In this document: positions 51,801-64,000 of the stretch, piece by piece | Layout: each line of letters starts with the position of its first letter | Numbering within the stretch: position 1 is the stretch's first letter | Assembly: GCA_013398275.1 (NCBI GenBank) | Contig: VZSE01012466.1 | Coordinates: 1 to 64,000 of the forward strand | Source: Promerops cafer | Taxonomy: Eukaryota > Chordata > Aves > Passeriformes > Nectariniidae | DNA length: 64,000 nt | Direction of reading: 5' to 3' | Translations under genes and position numbers: made by a program | Notes under the pieces: generated by a model | Database searches by the model: none | Seen by the model: only the letters and a program-made list of their open reading frames with translations | What the model was told of the DNA's origin: nothing

Positions 51801-52685
51801 CAGAGTAGGTCTGCCCACTGGACTGAATGATTTATCTCCATGGGCTGTACTGCTCAAGGTGCCTCCTGTGGCAACAAAACCAAACACAAACTTCTATCTG
51901 GAGAAAACAGGTTTCTGAGGAGCAGCACCTTTCTTGTGAAGAAGGGATTATTTCCCATACACAAGTGAGGTCCTCAGATTTCCTGACATGAGACAGCATT
52001 GTACAAGATGTGGCTCTGCTCTCTGCTGCGTGGTGCTGCTGGAGAGCTGGCAGGAGCACAAGCAGTGGCTGAGCCAACAGGCTCAGGTCTTTCAGAGTTG
52101 TCCTGTACCCTGTGGGTCAGCTCAGTTAGCTGGGTTGTATGTGAAAAGGAGCATAGCCAAGGGCCATAGCCTTAGCTAGTGCTCCAAAAGGTAAGGGAAA
52201 AGGAAAGAAGGGAAAAGCCACTCCAGTAGAGAAAGTTTATAATGAAGTTCATAATTAGGAGAAAGGATGTCAAACGTTTCAAGGCTCTTTGACTGTAAGT
52301 CACCAACCTGGAACACTTAAAGAAGAGTGAGTGTGGGTGTTCAGCAGAGACAGATGCCCCCAATCAGTAATTATCCATGCTTAAGAGAAAACTTTTAAGT
52401 TTGCTGCCTTACAGATTTCACTGGCAGTGTTACTTGTCAAAGGAAGTGCATATGCATAGTACTAATGTTAGCAAGGAGTGGGATTTACAAATGACATTTA
52501 TCTCCAGCATTCAAAGAATAATAGCTGAGGAAGTGAAGGACTAAGGAGTGCTTGTTTGGCTATTTCATTACTCTGGTATTGTCAAAAACTGGCATACTTA
52601 TCTCTATGGCTCTTGCATTCTGGACTGTGACAAATCAGTCAAAAAACAAAAATCATCGTATATAGAGAGAGAGCTATATTTAAAT

Positions 52686-52718
52686 GTGTCTGTGTGTGTG
52701 TATGTGTGTGTGTATACA
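52686..52718. repeat. TG-rich microsatellite
   Basis: TGTGTGTGTATGTGTGTGTG-type run with flanking TG and TATAC. Confidence 0.9.
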
Positions 52719-52861
52719 CTGAAAACATTTTCCCTGATTCTCCCTGAATCATTACAGCGATCGTTTTTAGTTTGGCTAAAAATATGAATATTGTGTCATC
52801 AAATATGGCCAAGAGGTAGTAATATCTACTAATATAGATATTGCATTCTTACCAGCAGCTG

Positions 52862-52925
52862 TAAACAAACAAACCAAAAAACAAACCAGGAAACCCCAAC
52901 AACAACAAAAAAAAAAAACAAACCA
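52862..52925. repeat. CAAA/A-rich low-complexity stretch
   Basis: AAACAAACAAACC, CAACAACAAC and a run of twelve A followed by CAAACC. A retrotransposed poly(A) tail is possible, but no LINE or SINE body is recognisable upstream. Confidence 0.8.
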
Positions 52926-54329
52926 AGAGTATAAGAGCATTTACGCTGCCAGAAGTCCTGGATGATGAGCTGAAGTATTAGCAGGCTGCTACAAATATTC
53001 CTGGACATTCTGGCCCCTGAAGGAGCTTCTTTTAGGGTTTGTACTTTGTTAGAGGAAACCTCCAGCCCCTGGTCATGGTGCCACAGCGAAGCAATCTCCC
53101 TCAGTTCTGCTCCTCTGACCTACTTAGTTGGGCTTGGACTGCTATTTTCATGCAAAGTATTTGAAATCAGCCTCATCATTACAGCAAAGAACATTATCTC
53201 TCACTGCTTTCCATCTAGCCCCAAGAATAACTCTGATGTCAGTGGGAAGCTCTCTCTCTGGCAGCCCTCCTTGCTGCCAGCTTGTCAGATAAAAGGTCAG
53301 CTGGCTCTGCCAGCTCCTCGGACAGACCCACTGTGTGGGGTCCTCTGCTCACACCCAACTGCCCCAAGCAAAGCGCCCTGAAGGAAGCCAGCTCCCGCTC
53401 TCCGCTTCCAAGATCCCATTCAGTTTCCTGTCCTCAGTAACACCAGCCAAGTGCAGTCCTCAGAAACACACACTGCAGCAGGACTGTGCCAGTGCCTCCT
53501 GGTCCAGCCATTCCTCCTCCACAGCAAATATCCCATGCTGGAGCCCCAGGAAGGGGAACAACACCCCCATCCTCGTGTCAGGGCTTTCCCAGCAAACAGC
53601 TGGCATGTGGCTTCCTCATCTGTGCTCTTGCAGGACTGATGTGAAGAGAGGGGAAGAAGGCAAAAAGCTGGGACCCGAAGTGCTGACTGGTAGCCTTTGG
53701 GCATGCAGAGGGAGCATAGGCTCAGATTGGCCTCACCAGTGAGAGCTGGGATATTTGGTCTGTTTCAGGAACTTTGTCCTCCAGCTGCAATACAGCCTAG
53801 AGTTCCTTACATGAAATCACTCCTCCAGTGAGGATATAAGAAATTAGAGGGTGAACAAGAATAACCCCCCAGGAGTCCAGCCCTGAACACACAGTCCTAA
53901 CAAACCTCATTCATATCACTAACCACAATGGCCATTTTGCCTGAGGAAAGACAGAGCTAGGACTTCAGAGTTTGGCCCAAATCCTAGACTATATAAATAG
54001 ATTTCTATGAATCAAAGCTCCATTATGTAAGACATAAAAATAAAAGAACAAATGAGAGGAAAAATAAGCTGAACTTCAGAGTCTGCAGTGAAGCATCATC
54101 TTAAGAGTCTGGGCACTGAGTCAAGACACAGATCTTTTTCTTTTCTTTTATTTTTTCCCCAGTTTGCCTGCTTTGCTTTAAAAGTGACTCATCCACTCGC
54201 TCCCCCTTTCACTACCACTTCCCATGTTGTTTCGAACATGCCTGTACATTTTAAAGCTCTACAGGACCATCCAAATTGCCTGATTATTGACTGCACATCT
54301 ACATTTGCATTTCCAAATTAGAGGGGAGA

Positions 54330-54720
54330 AAGGGATGTGCCCAAATGAAAAACGCCTTCAAACGCGTCGCCAAGGTTAAAAGAACCGTGGTGCGAGGCAT
54401 GCTGCAGTTTACAATAAATTGAAATGTGACTAAAGGCAGCATGTGACAGCCTTCTATATTTAGAGGTGGCTTTTGCTTTTACATTCTTTGAGCTACCTGT
54501 CAGAAAAGCATCTCTGTTTGTGCATTTCAGCAGAAGAATGAGCCCCTGAATGTGTAGGAAATCTCCAACAATGGCTTTGTATACATTCCAGATGTCGCTG
54601 GGGCATTTGTTTACACGGATTTCAGGCTCGACTCCCTCCCCACCTCTGGCACATTCCCATCCCCTCTTTGCTTTGACCAGCGAGTATTTTTAGCTGATGT
54701 AGAACAGTGATTTCACCATT
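54330..54720. promoter_or_regulatory. Likely conserved non-coding element with MEF2-type site
   Basis: The block holds AAACGCGTCGCCAAGG, AACCGTGGTGCGAGGC, a perfect MEF2-consensus CTATATTTAG at 54454-54463, CAGATGTCGCTGGGGC, TACACGGATTTCAGGCTCG and ACCAGCGAG. Clustered CpGs in AT-rich DNA, known motif matches and no open frame make this the best enhancer candidate in the window. Conservation is inferred, not measured. Confidence 0.38.
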
Positions 54721-56439
54721 GGATCTCCTTGTCACACCTTTTCCACAAGCCTTTAAAAGAGAAGGCTTGAGAGCAAAACAAAGTGCCTATCACAGAAGTG
54801 CTGTGGGTATCATTCCAGTAAGAGAGGAGATACATATTCCATTTGCATTTTCCTTAATTTATGTTATTTGCATAGCCAAAGGAGTGAGGAGTCTGTGTTT
54901 TGTACAAGGCAAACCCACATTGAACACAGTTTGGTCTGAAGTGTTTTCTTCTGCTCAGAGAGATTCCACTAGTCATATGTGCACCCTTTCAGCGGATTTT
55001 TTTTTTTTAAAAAGCAAGCCAAATAGATATATATCCTTTTTTTAAAAAATCACCCTGAGCTGTTGTTCTTTTGGGAGAGGTAGACTCTTTTTTTCATCTT
55101 TTATTGCAGCTTTTATCTACTGTTTGGTAAATAAAAGCATTTCTTATGTGCACTTGTATTACATGCATCCCTTTAGGTTTATAAATAGTTACAGAAAATG
55201 ATACTTTTTTCACAGTCCCCTTTCTAGTCTGCTTAAAGCTTTGCCTGACTGCTTTTAAAGAGGGCTTAGCGACATTTAGATAACATGGTGATGCATGCAT
55301 ATAGAACAGCACTAATAGTCTAGCTGGGATAAGCATTAGAGCATTCCCACTATTCCAGATTTCCATAAATAACATAAATTAACCTCCCAGCTATTTATAT
55401 GCAGTACTAGCTACAATAGCCTTTTATTTCATTCCCTTTTTCTCACCATTTGCTAAATCAATATTCAGCCAACATTCTGGAGATGGCATCCATTTTTTTT
55501 GCAACAGGCTGCACAAGCACAATGGATGTTGCATAAGTTTAATGGGAAACAGCCACCAAAATGTCTCACTGAAGCCCATTGCTGCTCGTTATAGGCCTCT
55601 CCACTGGGAGATTTGCAAAACAAAAGTAAGGCTTGTTTTACGAGAATCTCTACATATTGCCATTCCCAACCAGGATGACAAAGTCTGCCACTGAATTCAT
55701 GGCAGCTGTGAGACTCTATAACAGTAAAAACATTTCTTTGCATAGGCCAGGAAAGGGATAAAATGCTCATCCTCCAGACCTTGCAGAGATTCTTGGTCCA
55801 CAGCCCAGCTCTAGACCTATACTCCATGCTTCCAGGGTTTGGACATGGCATTTTGTGTGCTACCATAGCAACTGATGCTCACATATCTTCTAGCAGATGG
55901 CAGTTCCAGGAAGGAGGCCTGAAAATGTCTTTGTAGCAATAATTGCATCCCTTGGACATTTCAGAATGACTTTGTCTTCCTGGCTGCTCTTCATGATGTT
56001 TCAGGCATCACTGGTTGGCATGTGGCTTCACAAAGTAAAGACAGGGCAAACTGGGAGCTGCCTAATCAGTATCAAAGTCAGCTGTATGAAAAAAAAATCA
56101 GCAGAAACTTTTAAAAAAGCATAAAACAAGTAGATACAAGGAAAAATGTGATAGAGAAGAATAATGAAGGATGTTGTGCAGGGAAGCTGTGTGTTACAAA
56201 TCTTTCAGTGTTTTCTAAAGCAGTTCACAAACATGTAGCTGTAGCTCATTTGGTTGATAAAGCAGGAACAGATTTACAACAAGGTTTCACAATATCCCTT
56301 ACCAAGGGCTCATAAAGATGCGAAACTAGGGGGAAAGTTCCCTCATGAATTAAAGTTAAAAGAAACAAAGAGGAGGAATACAGCTGAAAGTCCTGTGGAG
56401 ATCTGTTCTGCTGGTGTCATTAAGCATGTTCACTAATCA
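54721..56439. other. Intergenic, no gene recognised
   Basis: AT-rich unique sequence with T runs near 54996-55050. The last part (from about 56228) may be a more decayed upstream portion of the CR1 that follows. Confidence 0.5.
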
Positions 56440-57410
56440 CCAAAAAAAGGCAATGGAGAGTAAGCTAATGAGGTTTATTGATGATACTAAGCCACTGAAG
56501 CTGTAAAAATGAGTGATGACTCTGCAGAATCACAATCCAGTGCTATGATACAAAGCAACAGGGCAATAAGATGTCAGACAAAATTTGGTGTCTATGAACA
56601 CAACATCTATGCATATAAGGAAAAGCAACCCCAAATTCAGAGATAAGTGATGAGTTTGGAGGTGCCTGTTAAACCTCAGGAAAGTAATCCTGGTCTTACA
56701 ACAACCTTTTCTACAAACACGTTAGCTCAGGGTTCAGCAGCACCAAAGGAGTAACTGGTATAGCTGGAACTGTTAGGAAAGGAACAGAACCCAAAATCCT
56801 TGTTATTCCTGTATTTTGAAGCATCTATGGAGTTCCAGTCCTTCATCAATCTTGGGAAAAAAAGAAAAGGATACAATTACAAAGAGGATAAACACACACC
56901 ACCAGTGATTAAAAGTATGAAAGAAAATATTCAAGAAGCAAGTAAACAACCTAGAAGCCTTACACCTAGAGAGGTCAGTAGGGAAGTGAAAGGTAACCTT
57001 GAATGGCATGGACTAGTTGGATGGGGAATGATTATTCACTCTTTCTATATGGTGGGAAGTAGACACCATCACATCTTGAACCTACAAGGTGGTAGTTTCA
57101 AAACAAAGGTGGCAATTTTTCACAGCACTAAGGACACACTGAGGAATTAATTTCCATAGGATGCTGTAGCTGCCAGAAGCTTGCATGGGTTCCAAAAAGC
57201 AGTTGGACAAAGTCATAGAAAAAGACCATCCTGGCTATTCTGCATAAAGGTGCCACGTCCAGCTCAGGAAGTTTCTGGGTTAGAGATTGTCAGAAAATGG
57301 GAATATACCTGTGTCACTGGCACCCCAAAACCATTTTCCTATACAATATCAGTCAGTGTCAGAGACAGGATACTGAGTTAGCTGGGGCTTTGGTCTGGGT
57401 GGTAACAGTC
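56440..57410 (+). mobile_element. Ancient CR1/L3-like LINE fragment, + strand
   Basis: This fragment covers part of the reverse transcriptase through the 3' end of an old amniote CR1. TTTATTGATGATACTAAG at 56474-56491 reads F-I-D-D-T-K, a decayed form of the LINE catalytic F-A-D-D-T-K motif. Further down come TGAATGGCATGGACTAGTTG then GATTATTCACTCTTTC, ACAAGGTGGTAGTTTCAAAA, GGGTTCCAAAAAGCAGTTGG then ACAAAGTCATAG, and the end GACAGGATACTGAGTTAGCT then TTTGGTCTG. These follow in the order expected for the family. Indels and stops break every frame, so it is inactive. The start is approximate and may extend to about 56228. Confidence 0.8.
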
Positions 57411-60400
57411 CCCTCATACTGCATCATCTGAGCTGTAGGAACTGATCTCAGGCTGTGCTAAACGTGACCTATCTTAGCACTTTTGACTGAAAGCCAATCT
57501 CCATCAGCTGCTTCAGATCTACCATAAATTTATAAGAGCACACACCGTTATGGTACTGCTTCATCCTGCCTTGGCATCATGTGCTCTCTTACTTCAAACT
57601 AAAAGGGGCAACTCACAGAAAGCATGAAGGGGAGCAGAATATTTTGTATTAGGCTTCTTCAAGCCCTCTGGACCGTATTCTTTTTCCATGTTTTGTTTTC
57701 ATCCCTATTTTACCTGAAATGTAATAGAGAAAATGAAGATCTGTTGGTCCAATAACCTCCCTCATCCATCAGCTCTTTTTCAGCAGGAAATTAGTGCCAT
57801 TTGGTCTGAGCTTTTCTCATGGAATAAGGAAGGGGCAGACTCTGAAGACTGGGTTCAGCCTAAGTTGTACCTCACTCAAATACAAGTCACATCGCCATCA
57901 CTGTCACTGCTTAGAGGATTAAAAATTACAAGGCTAATAAGAATGAGAATCTGCCCCTAATGTACCAAGTCCCTCTTTAAGAGTCCTATTTGGTTCATTT
58001 CACTGTGGCTGCTGTCCTATTAATACCTTAAAGAGAACTCATAAATATAAAAATACCCAAGAGTGTGGCAGAGAATCCTGCCCTGAATAATTGTACTGAA
58101 AGGAACTGAATTTTCTTCTCGATAGCCGCAGTAATACTTTAAAGAGAGAAGAATGAAAGTGAGGACATGCATTACATTCTGTAGATGTACAAAAAGAAAC
58201 CTTTTCTCAGGGAATACGTCAGGGGAATATGTCTAAAAGGGCATATCTGTGAAAATATGACCTCTGATTTTGCCAAGGTCAGCAAAACCTACTGTGATTC
58301 GCTTTGTAAGTGTCGGTCACACAAGCTAAAGCTGCCTCAAGGCAACTTTAACTTCTCTACCCAAATTCAACAAGACACAATGTTTTTGAAAGGTTTGCAA
58401 AATCCTTCTCTGTGCAGAGGAGCAAGATTATCTGGTCCAACATTTGTTTATGATTATTTATGGATCCGAACCAAGTTATTTTTTTACTATAAATTCATAT
58501 GGACTGGCAGATCAAAAAGCCATTAGGAGCTGTTAATCTAACATGGAACAGGCTTTTTAATTTGAATTTCCTGGCACATGCTGTTCATGGGTGGGTGCTG
58601 TTCTTCTCTTAGCCTCAGTGGCAAGAAGACCCTCACATCACACAGGCCTACAGTGCCATTTGTTGAGAAAATCTGTTATAATTCTGGGTTACACCATTTG
58701 CTGAATATTTCTTGAGTTAAAGCTGAGAAGAAGAGGGGATGGGTCTTGCACTCTGCCTTGAATGCCTTTATATGGCTGCTCAGAGGCTGTCACAGCACCT
58801 CAGAATCACTGTTTTGGAGACAGAGATGAGCATCTGGGGTCACACCATTACCTATTCCTCCAAACATTCCTGGTTCCTAGTGTCAGAAAAATGAGCTCCC
58901 AACATCCTCTGCACTCATGCTCACATGGGATTTCATTATTGTGCTAGGAATAGGAGAATTTCCATAGAAGGTTAAAGCATTTTGTGTCCTGCATGAAACT
59001 GGCCAGTTCCAGATGTTTCAGAAAAAGGCGCCAGGATCTTATTAAGCAGTTGTGGATTAGCATGATATTCAAAACAGTTTCCAATTTACCTGCACTAGGG
59101 AGAGAAAGTAGTTTATCATCTGTGATGTATTTATCTCCTTAACTTTTTCTGGTATCTTACACAGACTAACAATACATATTCTTTTATTGATGCAAATGTC
59201 TAAATGCCTAATAGTCCCCTTACTTTCTTCATATCTTGTAGCAATGAACATGACAGATTGCTGAAAAAGTATTTACCTTTTACTGGAAATGGTTATCTTC
59301 CAGTTTCACTTCAGCTTTATCATGGCGATGTTATACGCACTGGTTGTTTGCTATAGGGTGCTCTGTCCCTTTCTATTTACCTCCTGTCTAACAAGAGCAA
59401 GCCCTTTCAGTCAACTTTTCATCAAGAAGTCTCCCATCACTTCAGTTGTTTTATCACTGTATTTCTGTGTTCTCTCTAGAAAGACTGGGCCACCTCCCAA
59501 TGAGCATGCCTTACATGACAGATTTATAATGATTTTGCAGATGTAAATGGTATCACCTCACTCATTTTTTAATTATCTGAAGCACATTGCTTGTTTTCTG
59601 ATAGCTATGGTATAGCATGTGGTGTCTTGATGTTCCTGTTTACAAAATTACTCACAAATCCTTCTTTGGTTTGGTTGGTGGTTTGTTTTTTCTAATTCCA
59701 TTTTGGTCAGAGCAGTACACTCGGTGACCTGAACACTCAGCCCAGCCTCTCCCTGGTGATGGGCCACCGAGGAGGTTGAGCTCTGGTGGGGCACCCTGAC
59801 TGAGCTGCAGTCAGATGGGATCACTGCTGCTAGGAGATGATACTCCACTTCATCCTCACAACACCTCTACATTCCCACCATGCAGATGCACTTATTCCCA
59901 CCCTGCAGCACCAGTGTTTCTTGGAACTCTCACCGAGCTGAACCAGCTCCTGAAATGAGAGGGAAATGAACATCAGAAACAAAGGGCATATTCTGATGGA
60001 TCAGATAGCTGGATCAGCTCCACAGTCAGCCTGAAAAACAATGTCAGAAAGAGGGTGAGAGTCCTGGTTGGCAGCAGCAGCAAGAAGAGGAAGGAGAGAG
60101 AAGAGAAATGAGATAGCATCTGTCAGCAGCACCAAGACAACAGAGGACCCCCAGCAAGAAAACAGGAAGGTGTTTGTGATGCATCTGCTTCAAAATACGT
60201 GTATCCAAAGACAGAAATACCGTTTAAACTACATGACTGCTAAAAGCTAAGGGCATGCAGAAGAAAAGTTCACCTTTCCATAGAGCTGCCAGGCAAGCAT
60301 CCCAGCAGTGCCAAGCCTTCAAAAGTGTTACACCACTGCTGCGGGCAGCCATCTCACTCTATCGTCTCAGCTCTCTTTGCTGCTCTTCACTGCCCTCTCT

Positions 60401-63400
60401 TGAGTCACGAACACGTGGCGGGTTGTGTACATCTGTGGCTGCAGCGGTTTCCCCTCCTTTCCAGAGTGACATATTTCAAACGCTTGCTCTAGATAAGGTG
60501 CTGGGAGCTTCTCCTTGTTAGCACTTAGCCACACTGAGACTTGCCAGCCTGCGTCTGCCCTGCACTTGCCAGCCATCGAATACAGCACCCCTGGTCCTGT
60601 CACTACTTCCTCTGTGAACTTTTTGTCAGGGATTTTGTCAAAGGCTTACTGAAAGTGCAAGTACTCAGGATCACTGTAGAACAACACCAGCCATGCCTCT
60701 AAGGAGTCCATGGAGCTGTAGTGTTTTATTTTTGCTTTAAACTTTTGCTTCCTCCTGTGACTTTCTTTTCTATTCAGATGCAGAAGTGATGCAAAACTTC
60801 ATAGGAGGGAAAAGGTGCACAGCAGAAAAAGATGAGATAGGGAGTATGATTATGCAGGAATCCTGTGCAACTTGAATTGTAGGAAAGTCATTTTGTCTCC
60901 TGCATTGGAATGTCTCCTGCTGATGGGTGCAACCCTTTCCCAGTGACTGTGAAAATCTTGATAAGGAAAGTGATGAGACACTTAGTGCAGCTAGAGCTCT
61001 AAGACTTGGGTTTGCCCTCCCACGCATTTTGGGTGGGCAGGCAAACCACAGAATGTCATCTGTGAAGTCAGAAAGCATTGGGTACATTTAATTACTACAT
61101 TAGCACTTGCTAACTCTTTGAATGCCAAGAACTGGTTGTGGAGGGTTTGGGGTTGTTGTTCGTACTTTGGTTTTACCTCAACATAACTATGGGGGTAGGA
61201 GCTCACACATCTGAGAGCTGGAGTCAGCCCATTAATAGGCACTTACTGCAATAAACAGGTCAGGAAATAATTGTGGCAAAGCAAAGAGCTGAGTGGCTTT
61301 GGCTTGTTCTTGTACTTCTCATTGTTTCTTATTCTGTATTTTCTGACTCACAAGGTTTTCTTTTCTGCAGTTTTCTATTTCCAAACATCTTACTTGTTCT
61401 GAAGAAAAATAAAATTATGTAAATAAAGGATTTTTACAGTTAAACAAGGTAGTTCAGCCCTTGGGAGTTAGGCACCACAGAAATCCCCTCTGAGAATCTG
61501 TGCTGACCATTTTAACAGTGTGTTACTGCACAGCCCATTTATCAGCAAGACTGACCACAGCCTCATCATGCATCCCATGGCCTAGTCACTCCTTTTCCCA
61601 GATGTCCAAAGGAGGAGGCCAAATCCACTCACAAGAGCAGCCAGCTGCTACCACCCCCTTTCCCACAAGTGCACAGCCCTTGCACAGCAGGGGGTAACAC
61701 TGCCTGGCACTGGAGCAGAGAGGGATCCCAACATCCCAAGGAGACAGGAAAGTTTCTTGTCATCCCAAATTACCTGACTCACCCCAGTACCCAGTTGCTC
61801 ACCCAGTGAAGCAGCAGTTTCAGATCTTGCTGTACAAGCTCTCTGGGCAAGTCCTGCTGGCTCCCAAAGCCCCTTCCCCTGGGACACACACTCAGCACCT
61901 CCAGGACCTTGGCAGAGCCATACACAACTGGAGGCATTACACAGCACATCTTTGTCTGACACGATGGTAAACCACATGGCCTAATGACCCAAAAAATCGG
62001 GCGCCGTTTCTTCACACAAGAAAGGGAAATTACAGTTGCATTTGGCAGTTTCCCTTAGAACAAAAACCAAGCAGGAAGCTATTCTGATGTGATCTTTATA
62101 AATATTTGGGTAGGGAAGTACCTGAATCAAAAGGAGGTTTCTGACAGATTTAGGATCTTTCAGTTACTTTTCCATTCTTGGGATATCTGAAATGAGTCTG
62201 TCATCAAAAAGTCACTGTTGATGACTGCTGGGGAATCAGTGGTAAAAACCACCCCGTTGAGAGCTCCTCTGTTAGTCAGTATTTCCTTCCTTGTCCCACG
62301 ACAGGAGCCGAGGTATGTGTGTACCAGGGCTGAGATTTGCCTTCCCTGTGCACACTTCTCTCCTGCTCACCAGGGAAGGTGAGAGCCTTTCTGCCACTCC
62401 TAGTGTGCTGCAACCCTGCCATCTGCCCCGGGGCCATGGAAATGTCCTGACACTGGGCGTCTTCTCAAAACACGCTCAGGCTTGCAGGATCTATATTGTC
62501 TTCCCTAACTCTGCTCCAAATGTTGTTGAATCAGAGGCTAAAGGATTGCAGTGCTTGTTGTTCAAAGCAGAATTAAAATATTACACAATTTGGGTTTTAT
62601 TGTTGGGTTTAATTTTTTTTCTTCATGGCAGATCTCCCTTTACTAAACTATTTAACTTTGAGGTCATTTTTGCTCTTTTATTTCCCCTTTAACTTCTGCC
62701 ATGCATACCCTTGTCAAGCAGAAACTCACACACTGGGGCACCATGGCTTTACTCCACAGGGAGTTATTAAGCTGGATGTAAACACACTGTTGTTTTCATT
62801 TAGCTTATAGGTGGGATACTAAGCAGGTTTTGATCAGTATGAATATATCTTCTCACTGAAGCTGGGGTAGATTTTTGTACATATATATCCTTTACAGGCT
62901 TCTCCACAAACAGCAAGGTAAATGGGTATAACCACATCCTAAATCAGTCCAGAGAGATTTGCACTGATGCAACTGAACTCACTGAGGTTTGGGTGTGCAC
63001 AAACTCCTTAATTGCTAGCAACCAACTTTCTGCAGAGTTGAGATCCATATTCATATGTATCCTTTTCTAGAGAGACTGAAGGTGGTTGCCCCAGAGAGCA
63101 CTTTGTGGACGCCAATGTCTGCCAACATAACTTGTAATCTCATGTTTTACTGAGTTCAGCTGGCTTGCCAGCTCTTATGAGCTCTGAGCCACAAGAACAT
63201 AGAAACAGAGATCAACAGGACCAAGGGCTGTAGGCTCCGACCAAGGGGAGCGTGCCCCAGGGCAGGGAAAGTGTGCAAAGGTGAGGGTGCATCAGCAGCT
63301 GTGGACAGGTTCACCCACCACGTGGTGCAGTCAGCTGGGCTAACCGTGTCACCTCTGCCCCCCTGTCGCGCCTGACTCACCCACCCCACATCCATACATT

Positions 63401-64000
63401 ATCATCCAGGACATTATCACAGTAGGAGCTCTTTTCTACACAGTGTCACAGACTAAAAAGAGAAGATGAAGAAGAACATAATACAGAAAGTCCATGCTTT
63501 TTCAACACTGACCTCATAAAAAAAGAAAAAAGAAAAAAAAAAAAAACATTCAAAAACCTTCCCATCCCAAAGAGCACTGAAACTCTTTTATGACTTTCTG
63601 TTCTGCACAAGTTCTCAAGCATTGTCAGCCTGGAAAATGGCTTGGTCCTAACCTGGCCCAACCATCTGTGACAATATCTGTGAGTGCCAGACTATCTGCA
63701 GTGGGGCCACTGGCCCACAGAGACACCAAACCTACACCAACCCTTTGGAGTAGAGGGTCTAAACCCCAGGGTGTGAGACCTGACACCACAAACAAGGTGT
63801 GCTCACTCCCAGTGATTAGAGTGATGTTACCTGGAGCTCCAGATGCCATACATGTCACCTGAGGTTGCTAAGAGAAAAGGGCAGAAAATAAAAACAAAAG
63901 CTGCAACACACAAACAGCAGATGTTTTTCCTTGAAAGTGACACTGGAGTGGTCAGGAAAATAGAGTGTCTGCTTATTATCTAATATTTTCACACATTTTA
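57411..64000. other. Intergenic, no gene recognised
   Basis: Mostly AT-rich unique sequence to the end of the window. Open frames are up to 133 codons, overlapping and unrecognised. An A-rich low-complexity stretch lies at 63519-63546. The part 59090-59640 has the T-rich texture of an old antisense repeat, but I could not assign it. Confidence 0.5.
63519..63546. repeat. A-rich low-complexity stretch
   Basis: AAAAAAAGAAAAAAG followed by a run of fourteen A. No retroelement body is recognisable upstream. Confidence 0.85.

Larger units (their letters stand above)
48851..54329. other. Intergenic, simple repeats only
   Basis: Unique sequence with a TG-rich microsatellite near 52686-52718 and a CAAA/A-rich stretch at 52862-52925. 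A more GC-rich part at about 53.0-53.75 kb gives open frames of up to 135 codons that I do not recognise. Confidence 0.5.

Noticed and set aside
50190..52835. Shared 16-mer TAATATCTACTAATAT at 50190 and 52820
   Set aside because: In 64 kb of AT-rich DNA an exact 16-base match is expected about once by chance, and the flanks do not match.
52862..52925. Retrogene or SINE poly(A) tail
   Set aside because: No body of a SINE, LINE or processed gene is recognisable on the upstream side, so it is left as low complexity.
59090..59640. Possible old antisense LINE
   Set aside because: The T-rich texture recalls antisense CR1, but I could not align an ordered series of family blocks, so no element is called.

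Overview
This window is vertebrate nuclear DNA, most probably from a bird. It has spliced coding exons with GT/AG borders and long AT-rich non-coding stretches. It also carries several CR1 LINE fragments that end in the GATTCTRTG-type octamer repeats typical of avian CR1. I cannot name the species from the sequence.

The only gene I can support is the 3' end of MAP3K7 (TAK1, the TGF-beta-activated MAP3 kinase) on the + strand. Four coding exons (3219-3327, 6113-6174, 6715-6830, 8870-9050) splice in a continuous frame into the last 155 residues. This tail holds the serine-rich linker and the C-terminal coiled coil that, in mammals, binds the adaptors TAB2/TAB3. The kinase domain lies upstream of the window. 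Bases 1-3218 are intron. A long AT-rich 3' UTR follows the stop codon, with candidate polyadenylation signals from 9482 to 11995.

From about 12.0 kb to 64 kb no gene is recognisable. This fits the gene-poor interval downstream of MAP3K7 (towards EPHA7 in human), but no second gene is present to anchor the synteny. Four 5'-truncated CR1 copies, all on the + strand, cluster at 12.56-16.64 kb. Two much older, degraded CR1 copies lie at about 37.0-37.66 kb (- strand) and 56.44-57.41 kb (+ strand). The rest is unique sequence with small microsatellites, a few perfect inverted repeats, and several segments whose texture suggests conserved non-coding (enhancer-like) elements: CpGs kept in AT-rich DNA, homeodomain, POU, MEF2 and AP-1-type motifs, and no open frames.

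I found no bacterial or mobile gene system, CRISPR, tRNA or rRNA. The items most worth a second look are a conserved exon-skipping outcome in MAP3K7, a 16-bp perfect hairpin at 18.73 kb with overlapping octamer motifs 66 bp beyond it, and the enhancer-like blocks in the desert.
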